From the NCBI GenBank assembly GCA_029962745.1, contig CM057153.1:15044525-15108524 (forward strand): a stretch of 64,000 nucleotides of DNA, read 5' to 3'. Every line of letters starts with the position of its first letter. Position 1 is the first letter of the stretch. A program made the translations under genes and the position numbers. Below the pieces are notes generated by a model. That model did not search any database and had not been told where the DNA came from. It saw only the letters and a program-made list of their open reading frames with translations. Origin of the DNA: Echinometra lucunter (taxonomy: Eukaryota; Echinodermata; Echinoidea; Camarodonta; Echinometridae). Shown here one piece after another: positions 54,560 to 64,000 of this stretch.

Positions 54560-56029
54560 AAACAAAATAAAAAAACCCACCAACACAAAATCGACACCAT
54601 ATATGAATGCTCCTATCCTGCAAGGACTCCGCCTCTTTTGGGTGTCAGCCCCCCCCCCCCCTCCAAATAACGTTCGCGGCCCCTGGAACTCTAATTTCAT
54701 GTCTGACAATGTGGAATGTTTCTGTGATACATGTACAAGAACTTGGAAATATTTTATTATTGGCTCGTCACTTAATATACCCCCGCCCGTGGACTAACTC
54801 AAGTACAGGTACATTAAACTGACCAATTAATTATAGAATATTTCCAAGAATTGGTTTACAGAAATAGCATCACGGGCGTCAATCGCGGGGGAGGGGGGGA
54901 GGGGGGGGGGTTGGGCCCGGGGAGAGACAGGGGGACACGTCCCTCCCCCAATTTTTAGGGGTGGGGACACAAAAGGACCGGTAACCATGTTCCCCCAAAT
55001 GTTGGAAAAAATACACCTGAAAACGAAAAAGCTAATAGGGTACGCCCCCAATTTAAGAAACAGGGACACCTGAAATGAATTTATCACCAAATCTTGAGGT
55101 ATATATATCCCCCATACCAAAAATTAAGCTGAGGATCTTTTTTTTTTTTTTTTTTTTTTTGCTTGTTAGCAATCTTGGTGTACGATCTCCCAAATTAAGA
55201 ACATGCCATCATCATGTCTTTATTAGAGAAAAGGAAATCATGAAAAAGAACTTCACGAATGATCAGATAAGTGCACTTACTGTATTAATATTTAAAGATT
55301 CCAACCACATACCTCTTTGTTGTAATGTAACGCACGATACTGTACTCACGTGTATATGAAATTTACAGCCATGTATGGTACATGATTCAGAATAAGGGGA
55401 AAAAATTAAATCCCCCCACAGTAATGCAACACTGTAAATCACTACAAATCACCTTCTTCGTCGGACATCACTGATCATCATACATGTAGGTGTTTTTAAC
55501 ATGCAATGCTGTAAAATATGCATGCATGACTTATTTGAAATGATGATTTAGAAACGTTTAAACATAATTATGTAACAGTTGTTTTCAACTTGACAGGAGG
55601 GGTTCGGTGTGAAAACGCAGAAGTTAAATGTTAGATGTATATGTCAGAAGTAATTTCATAGACAAAAATGTGAGATGTCGCGGTGGGGGCACTTAATTTA
55701 GCAGAGGTATGCCTCTTCGGAGCAAAGCAACGAGTTCTCGGATTTGAACCTTATTTTTGACCTAAACATTATAACCTATCATGGGTTATGTTTTTCTAAT
55801 AGATCTATGTACATGTACTATTAGCTGTATTAGAGAACGTGGGAGAAAAATGAGCAAGTGCCCCGAAACCCATCATTAGACACGTTTTCTATTGTGATTG
55901 AGTTTACACTTTCCCACTATCTAAGGGAGCACATATTACATAAATTTCCTTACCTCATGTCCTCTTTTGTTAACCTTACGCCAATTTCGGGAGCCACAAG
56001 TACCCACTCTGGCATGGACACTTTAGTCG
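54560..56029. other. No gene seen
   Basis: Simple repeats (C, A and T tracts, 54510-54550 and 55138-55160), a partial MITE (54868) and AT-rich sequence. Confidence 0.55.
54868..55140. mobile_element. Partial copy of the GGGCGTCAATC family
   Basis: Begins CACGGGCGTCAATCG, then a G tract and repeated GGGGACAC, then AAGCTGAGGATC, as in 14124-14335. The right end is not found because poly-T intervenes. Confidence 0.5.
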
Positions 56030-56815
56030 GTACAGTACGTTATTCCGAAGGTTCGTTATTCCGAAAATTAAATAAGATTCCTTATTCCGAAGATTTGTTA
56101 TCCGAAAATGAAATAAGGTTCGTTATTCCGAAGGTTCATTAATCCGAAAAACGAAATGAGTTCGTTAGTCCGAAAAGGAAATAAGCTTCGTTAAGGCCCC
56201 GTCACATATTAGCGGATCTAGCCAACGTATGCCCAACGGATTTGCAATTTGATATATGTTCTCGTAAGGTGCCATTCGTTCGTGACACGTTTGACGTACG
56301 TGTATTCGTTAGCTCCTCGTAGGTGTTCGTAGTAATCGCAGAGATAACGCTCTGGAGCCGATTTTCTATTCTGGACATATTCAAAAATTTAGAACCAGAT
56401 TTTGGTCAAAAATTTGAGCGTATTTGAGCGTATCTAGACTTTTCCAAAAAATAGACGTTCGCTAAGCATACGCTAGCTCTATTCGCTAATATGTGACGGG
56501 GCCTTTAGTTCTCGAGTTATTTTCGGACTAACGAACCTTATTTCATTTTCGGACTATCGAACCTTCGAATACGAACCTCATTTCATTTTCGGACTGGCGA
56601 ACTTTAGGAATATGCCACAAATGTTGGTATCAATGAACCCTTTTGCATTTTCGGACTAATCGATTAAACCTTCGGAATAACGAACCTCATTTCATTTTCG
56701 GACTAGCGAACTTTAGGAAATAATGCCACGAAGGTTGGTATCACCGAACCCTTTTGCATTTTCGGACTAACATCCTAGGTAAATTTGCGCATTTCGAAGA
56801 ACGAACCTTCGAAAT
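56030..56815. mobile_element. Foldback element of TTCGTTATTCCGAAG repeats, larger copy
   Basis: The left half repeats GGTTCGTTATTCCGAAAATG and the right half CATTTTCGGACTAACGAACC, as at 1130-1505. It is interrupted by the Harbinger-type MITE at 56194-56504. Confidence 0.75.
56194..56504. mobile_element. 311-bp PIF/Harbinger-type MITE, nested
   Basis: The ends AGGCCCCGTCACATATTAGC are perfectly inverted over 21 bases. TTA flanks both sides (56191-56193, 56505-56507), the 3-bp duplication of PIF/Harbinger elements. Subterminal ACGTATGC/GCATACGCTAG sequence is partly symmetrical too. Confidence 0.9.
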
Positions 56816-59800
56816 GTCCCCCCCTCCCCCCCCCCTTCTCTCTCTCTCTCTCTCCCTCACAATGCGTGTACATATATTCAATGTGACACGTGTTATCAGA
56901 CTATGACGGAATAATAAATTGGGAACAATTCTTTCTACCAACATTGTCATGGATTCTCATTTTCCGTCTGTACTCGGTCATGACGGATGTTCCATACTGT
57001 TTGTCTCCCAAAAAAGAAATATCCTCAACCACTGACTATTTTTGTTCATGTGGATTTGTTTGTTTACAGATTCCCGATTAATTTCACTAGTGTAAGGATC
57101 TTATTTCTTAAAATCACAATTCCATTTTCTTCTTACAGGCTCGGATTTTGATTAATGTTGTTTTCCGATTTCCGTTCTCCACAAGGGTACATTTTTCTCA
57201 AGTGCGTAGTAATCAAGCCCCCCCCCCCCCCCGGTAATGCAGTTTGCCAGTCATAAGGACATGGAAAACGTAGATGTCAAATGACAACTTATCACCTGTG
57301 TTAACTCTTAATATTCTGAATTTTTCATCCTCTCTCCGAACTCTATCTTTAACATGTACGTTTCCACTCACACTCTGATACACCTTTATAATGAGAAAAA
57401 CAAACATACAAAAGTTTCCAGACAACAGACATTATAATTGTTAACTGTGCGTGGACAGTTTCACAGGATACAATGTAAGGGTAATAACTTTTTTCAGCTT
57501 AAAATGCATGCATTTTATCTTCAATTGTTTATAGCTTATGGCCATGATTAGCATTACTGTGAGTTTATTTTTTCTATTCAAATGGAGAAAGGAGATGTGA
57601 GAACCACAAACTTCCTCTTCACGTTAAAGCCATACATAAAAAAAAAAATCCCCTAAAGTTTGGTACTGAATACGTACTGGGAAGCATATCTTTTAAACTG
57701 GACAAAAAAAAAGGAAAAAAAAAACACAGGAGAGAGAGAAGAATTACTGCATTGTTAGCAATTAATCTAAATTACACAAGTTCAATAGACTTCTAACATC
57801 ACTAGTAATAATTTGTCAATTTCCTGCAGTAAGCACGCATTTAAAGGGTTTAGTACGAGTGGAAAGAACTTCAAGTAGACGTGTTGCCATCTGGCTCGCA
57901 TCTCAACGCATTTGATTACTGTAGGCAAAAGATAAACGCCAGATGGTTTATATCAAGCCATGAGACGGTTCTGTAACAACACTACAGAACAAGTACATAT
58001 ACATTCCTATGTTTCAGACAATGTCTATCTCTAACGATCTAATCTACAGAACTCACTTCTTTTACAACCTAATTCCTAAGGCAAAAGGGGAAAATGAAAA
58101 GACAGTTACAATTGTCCCTGCAGGAAGAATATATCACAAATTACTACACAGTTAAACATAAGAGTTCAGTTATAGTTCAATTACACTTGTCTGTCAAATC
58201 TGTTATCACAAATAAAAAAAATGCATAAATGCTACATTTCCCGATACATACTGAACCAGAAACATTCACCATAACGACACAGATATTAAATAAACATGTG
58301 ATCCAATGCATTGCAAAGGAACTGGTGCTATCATGAATTAATTATCTATGCATATATCTGTCAAGTTTCTTTCCCTTTCCCCCTTGGAGTACATACCTCA
58401 ATTGCATCTTAATCCTTCGCAATGGATGACCACCTCATGTTGATGCCAAACTTATCTGCATCTTCTCATTACATGTATTGCAAATTTGTTCAAGTATAGT
58501 CCTCCTGCCAAATGACAAGATGGCAAACCCATCCTCAAGTGCAAGACATGTATCAAAACATCCTAATGAATTTACGAGTGCACACCACGGAAGATGTGCA
58601 ATAATACAGCATAAACAAAAACAAAAAAAGACAACCTTCAAAAATAGGACAATTCAAACCTTTCAAGGTGAAAGTAATGTGAGATTCAGTGGGCAGTTTG
58701 GTTGACGTTGAAGGAGGGTTACAAATAACCTATCACTTCAAAACAAAAAAGTGCAGGTACAAAGAAGTCTTATCATCAAATAATGTACTGCAGTAAACCA
58801 ACTCTTCCACCAGTTTCTCAATTCTAATATAGATACATACATTAAGAGAAGTACCATCATTTGATATACCCATTCCATCAAACTACTCTCACTTGAAAGG
58901 GTATTTATCAAAAGTAAAATTGATAAACTAAAATTCGGTCATGGGTGATTCCTATCTCCTATGGCATAAGTTCATTCTTCTAAGAGAGGAAAAAAACTGC
59001 AGTTAAAAACTATCCAACACTACAAGTTTGGTTCTGGGGTATTCAAAGGCAATTACAAAGTGCAATAATCAATATCAATGCATCATGGAATCGTTTAAGT
59101 TCAGTTTCATCAAAAAAATATCACAAAATAATCTATCTAGCAATAACATAGACATGGACATGTAACATCGTAAATACATTGCTAGAAATAAATAAGATAT
59201 TTTTTTTCCTTCTCTCTTCGCTGTGATTTGGCCAGATCCTGCACACAATAAATTTATGGTTTCAAAGGCAAGTACTTTAAGTATACCTATCCAATTACTT
59301 AGAAGTCTGATGTTATATAAATCTATTCCTCTTTCCATAAGTCTCTGTTTTAGTATTCTCTTTGATACCTTTTCAAAACTGACCTATTCAGAATATGTGA
59401 TACCTACATGTACTTGAACACTGACTGTGGAGTTGATGTAACATAAGCAGTGACAGGGACTGCTGCTAGATTGTTAGAAATACCTACATGAAACATGAAC
59501 AGAGTTATACCATAAACTGAACCGTCAGTTTACAGTTTTTTCCTCAATAAAAAGGGACAAAATTTGCTGGCAAAAGAAACTTACACCATAGGCTCTAAAA
59601 TCCATCTGCCACAGACATGTAAATACTAGGTGGCTTCAATGCGTCAACATAAGCACCTTTCAAAGCACCCTTGAACACTCATTTTTCAGATCCTTTCAAG
59701 TAAACGAGCCCTGTTTCACTTTCTTGCAATCTCCAGAACAGGTAAATGAGACATTGAAGAGTCTGAATTCTTCTCCAAGCTATTTGTTTGGATACACTAT

Positions 59801-60120
59801 TTGTGATTATGAGAACATTTACGGCACGCCTATAATTCAGCTAAAGTTAATTTTACTGTTGGGGCTCTTCCTGCTCCTGTGTCCTCTGTATTATCCGACG
59901 TCCACAACTGTCGAGAGAGAGAGAGAAGAGAGAGAAAAATATATCAGTGTAATGCAGTGACATGTTTATATAGAGAGACCGCTCAAGAGAGTGGTCTTTA
60001 TGAGCAGGTGATATTCAATACAGGTTACTGTAATACTCATTTCAATGTAAACACAGTTCAAGGGGAATGAAAATTGTGGTCTTTCCTTACAGACCGGTGG
60101 TTGCTAGGGCAAGTTTGACA
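56816..60120. other. Low-repeat AT-rich stretch, no gene seen
   Basis: After a C and CT tract at 56820-56855, 57240-60060 is comparatively free of repeats. It could be UTR or intron of a gene beyond the window. No exon is supported. Confidence 0.45.
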
Positions 60121-62603
60121 GTGGGCACGTTTCACGGGTACTGTCGGGTAGTGTCCACTTTATGATTTTTGCATTTGGGAGCCTTGCTGAAAAAAATAAA
60201 ATGAGCTCACAGATCACTGATGGCATTTTTAGTTACATCCCTATTGGGGCTACCTCCACTAGCTTAATGAAATTTATTCCATTTGTTTTTCAGCTTGACC
60301 ATAACCCAAAAGTGTCAAAATCTGGTCTTCCAGATGTCAACCTCCAAAACAACACATTTAGTTTGGAGCTGCCCTAATAACAGCATCAGCTGTATCACTT
60401 TTAGTGTTTGCTTTTTGTTGACTATTTGAGTTCTCCTTTAAGACCATATACTTTGTAAATAAACATCGAGCTTAAAAGTATGAGTTTTATGCCCATGAAA
60501 ACAAGTTGTTGGACGTGACATTTTCCATTAACAATTGTACATCTTCATTTTTCCCACCTAGCGGAAAGAAAATTTGATATTCTCAATTTCTCAATTTCAC
60601 ATGCTAAAAGTTACATAGAGTTTTAATTATTGTCACTAAAATTAAGGAGCCAGCTATAAAACTTGCAAAACCATGATAGATGGAATACATGTTCACATTT
60701 TTCCGTTCACAATTTTGTCACGTCCAACAAATTTTCAAATAAGTTTGCAACTCTCAGGCAAACTATTGAATAAATCTTTTCAACATTATTTCAGATATAA
60801 CTAATTATTGGTACAATTTTTTTGGATAATCATAATGCTATCAAATTAATTTCTAGCGTGAATTTTTATTTTCCGTTCACACCTGTCATCTCCCAACAAA
60901 GTATGTCACGTCCAAAACAACTTTACGTTATATCCAACTTTACGTTATATATCTCTAAAAATATCTGACTCATTCATCAATCTTATGATAGGTTTACGGT
61001 TATTCAGTGGAAAGGGGAACTGAAATACTGTTTTGAAATAAAATAATTTATTTTTTGTTCACTGTCATAATCATTGCTTTTTGGGGCTGTTGGACGTGAC
61101 ACACCAAATGTGAACGAAAATTTGAAAATATTTTGACATTTTGAATAAACTCTGCAAAATTTCGCCTTGCAATACAATTTTTGTAAAATAATTTTAAGTT
61201 TATGACCAATTTCATATCCTGATGCAGTTTTGGATAATGGTCTGACATAATTACTGACTGATTATTCATGTTCAATTTATCTAAATAGTCTGGTGCTGAG
61301 TACTTCTTAATTGAAGTAAAGTTTTTCAGAAAACTGTCATATCAGTTTTATTTTTGTTGATTTAGTATTTGAAAAGGAGAAAAAAACAAGATAATTGCAA
61401 ATGTATAGTGTGAACAGACAAGGGAAAAGGCTCAACAAAGATAGGGAAAAATCTGTCAAGACGTGATGAAAAAAAGGTTGTGAACGGAAATTTTGCCTCT
61501 TGCCCGTACACAGTCATGTCCTGCAAAGGAGTAGAAGTGGATAAACATGCAGAATATGCATGCAGTATTCTCAAATGTTGAATAATCAGACAGATAATGA
61601 TGGAAGAAACTGCACTTCATCATCATGTTTCATACTAACTTTAAATGTTTCATATTCTGATTGTTTTTTTTTTAAATCTTATCGAATACCTGTGGTACTT
61701 AATGAACTATAAAAATAAGCAGATCAGGAAACCCTAATTAAGTTGGGATCCAGTCAACTCTGCATAAGTCAAAGTCGCATAAGTCGAATAATCACCTAAG
61801 TCGAAAGTCTGTACTGGGTCCCATTCCTTTATTTTCTATTGTTTTTGACCCCTCATAAGTCAAATTTTCTCCAAGTCAAAGCATTGTCTTCAGTCCCAAG
61901 AAATTCGACTTAGGCAGAGTTGACTGTACTTATAAAAATGATAGCTTTTCTAGTCTTGAACAAGTACAATAAGTTATTAACACATAATATCTCTTTAAAA
62001 ACTTGAAAAAGACATGTATCTGCTTTAAGAAAGGGATTTACTGATAAAAATTCCGTTCACATTGGTGCGTCACGTCCTGCACCCTCAGGAAGCTAGTACA
62101 TGAATTCTTGGGATTTTGCAGTAGCATCTACTGGATTAGAGTAAAGAGTGCAATGATGCATTCATTCCCCTCACAGAATTTCTATTAAAGTAAAAATTTC
62201 TTTTGGTGTCAAATTCCCAATTTCTAGCAAAAAAATTTTAAAAAATGATAAAAATGGTCATCAAATTGTCAAAATATAACCTAGTGTCTCCATTTTTTGA
62301 CTGTAGTCTGCAAATATACTACCACCCAGACACCAGAAGAGAAATGACAAAAAGTACCCTAGCTTTTGAGTAATTGACTTCTGAATTCATATCTCTTTTG
62401 TCAAAATCATCTTTATCTCCAAGAAATACTAGTAACATAAAATATAATTTAATGAGACAAGATCAAGGTCTGGAACCAACTTTTCGTAACGATTTACATC
62501 CTACTTTCAAAAGTAAAACATATGAACATATCTGTTATTGGGTCTGAAAATTGACTCCTAGGTTGACAAAAAGTGGACACTACATGTACCTGTGAAACAT
62601 GCC
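60121..62603. mobile_element. 2.5-kb element with imperfect ends and an internal motif-pair array
   Basis: Left GGCACGTTTCACGGGTAC...TAGTGTCCACTTTATG and right inverted GGCATGTTTCACAGGTAC...TAGTGTCCACTTTTTG. Inside, GGACGTGAC (either strand) at 60511, 60717, 60905, 61092 and 62069, and CCGTTCACA or its complement at 60703, 60873, 61480 and 62053. No long ORF. A smaller MITE sits at 61751-61926. Confidence 0.6.
61751..61926. mobile_element. 176-bp MITE with CAGTCAACTCTGC ends
   Basis: Left CAGTCAACTCTGCATAAGTC and right inverted CAGTCAACTCTGCCTAAGTC, 19 of 20. Inner AAGTCGAA/AAGTCAAA motifs on both arms. Confidence 0.8.
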
Positions 62604-62744
62604 AGTACCACACACAGCACAGGAAGTGTCAAACAACATACTTATTCATAAGTAGTTTTAAATCCCTTTCAAAATAATTTTGGTGATTTCCTATAATGCT
62701 ACTAGGTGTTTGAAAAAGAAATTTCCCACTTTTGATCTGTAATA

Positions 62745-63480
62745 GCCGAAAAAAACTATAACGACAAAAATCGATATCCCGATATCCCGAACCCATACGT
62801 CTGATAGCTTTACTGCTATAACGAGGGTTTTGTCACGGTCCCAAATTTACTTACGTGTAAGTCTATGGCGGCATGAACCTGTTATAACGAGATCGGCTAT
62901 AACGAGATATCGGCTATAACGAGCTAAATCCTGAACCCTTAAACAAAGAAATACATTGACAATCATTCCCGTTATACGAGCAAGCAAATTTCACTGCAGC
63001 TTTATCAACAAAACCCCCCGCTAAAATCATTCAGCAGAGATAACGGCAACCGCTACTGGCACAAACAGGTCCCAGCTCGCTCAAACTGGCGGCCGATGCA
63101 CGCAGAATTACGAGTTTTTATTTGTAGTATAGTACAGTGCGTAACTTTTTTTTTCATATCGCAGAACAGGCAACCTCGATGGTGCGATGAACTTTCATGT
63201 TATCGGTAATTTTGGCGTCTGAAATTAGTAGTTTAAACACATTTTCTAATATTATCCAGAATATTATCAGCTAGATCAGAGAATGATATTATTATCAATT
63301 CTCTGTAGCTGCAAAATGAGTTCATAAGTAGCGGCAGCAGACCTCTGTACATTCATGTATGTACATGTAGTCCCATACATACACTTTTTTGTTTGTTTCT
63401 GATATAACGAGGTAACGGCTTAACGAGGAAAACCCCTTCGGTCCCGACGACCTCGTTATACCGAGTTTCCCCTTATAAGA
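62745..63480. mobile_element. Repeat with TATAACGAG motifs at both ends
   Basis: TATAACGAG(G/A) occurs repeatedly at 62750-62930 and again at 63405-63470, where the right edge reads CCTCGTTATACCGAG. The two sides are roughly inverted and unrelated sequence lies between. Probably a degraded TIR element. Confidence 0.5.
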
Positions 63481-63744
63481 TAATACTGGAATTGATATGG
63501 GTTATAGCTGAATAGTGTACAATTTTGTTGGAGGTGATTTGAATATATCATAAATCAGTTTTAGGAAATTCATGCTTATTTTTGATTTTTTGCTCAATTT
63601 CCAACCTTCCTTACAAATTAAACTTTGTACAGGAGTCAGGCCGAAGAAATATCAACTATCATTTTTACACACACGTGCCCATCATTCGACCTCTGCTATG
63701 ATTCGACAGTTTTGACTGCGCGCCAGAGCTGTATACGGTAGCTA

Positions 63745-64000
63745 CACTACAGTCAAAGCAAAGTATCACTCACCAAAAGTAAGTTCAAAGTCATTGCAAA
63801 TGCTAAATTTCACCATCAAAAATGTGGAATAGGCGCGCTTTTTTTCCAAAGAATGCTGGGCTTCAGTCCGGTGAAAAGAAACAAGGTCTCCGAAGACCTG
63901 CTAAAAATCAAGAAATTAGGGTCTTGTGATGCATTTTTTGCTTATCGCAAGCAACCAGTGTGATGGTATCAGCAAAAACCAAACTGAAAAACAATCTCCC
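63745..64000. repeat. Interspersed repeat, copy 2 (cut by window end)
   Basis: Shares ATCACTCACCAAAAGTAAG, CCAAAGAATGCTGGGCTT, AAATCAAGAAATTAGGG and CTTATCGCAAGC with the copy at 45180-45470. Confidence 0.75.

Noticed and set aside
58435..58641. Minus-strand frame with a von Willebrand A-like string (GFAILSFG)
   Set aside because: Only a few residues fit, no splice sites frame it, and all frames stop shortly after. Probably chance; a profile search would settle it.

Overview
This is a eukaryotic genomic window with spliced genes, large introns, no operons and dense transposon debris. I infer a marine deuterostome, most likely an echinoderm such as a sea urchin. The grounds are AT-rich DNA, many foldback and MITE elements, tRNA-derived SINEs and poly-C/G tracts, plus two animal genes that look like deuterostome orthologues. 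The species call is inference. A run of exactly 500 N (16648-17147) is an assembly gap.

Two genes are supported. (1) On the + strand, 17148-23880, is the 3' part of a TRPC cation channel, closest to the TRPC3/6/7 group. Eight exons carry the S1-S2 loop, S2 to S6, the TRP boxes, the CIRB/coiled-coil region and an unusually long disordered tail. The ankyrin repeats and S1 are not seen and lie in the gap or off the window. The S2-S3 exon has two apparent frame breaks. (2) On the - strand, 48290 down to 33303, is a complete FAF2/UBXD8 gene. It has ten exons whose phases all agree and predicts 449 residues (UBA, membrane hairpin, UAS, coiled coil, UBX). This is the ER and lipid-droplet adaptor for the p97/VCP ATPase. 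The two genes are convergent, with about 9.4 kb between their stop codons.

Layout: 1-16647 has no recognisable exon and holds MITEs, foldbacks, SINE pieces and microsatellites. 17148-23880 is TRPC. 23881-33302 is intergenic or UTR sequence with several MITEs. 33303-48290 is FAF2, whose introns contain three transposon-like tandem arrays rich in the 13-bp DR1 nuclear-receptor motif. 48291-64000 has no gene I can support and is a nest of elements: a 2.26-kb foldback with a TTAA-flanked element inside it, a 1.6-kb hAT-type element with a perfect 8-bp target duplication, a Harbinger-type MITE inside another foldback, and a 2.5-kb element carrying a repeated motif pair.

I see no functional link between the two genes beyond adjacency. 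The most interesting signals are the DR1 arrays in the introns of a lipid-droplet gene, the nested elements that can be resolved by their target-site duplications, and the 60.1-62.6 kb motif array. No CRISPR array, rRNA or convincing functional tRNA gene was seen.
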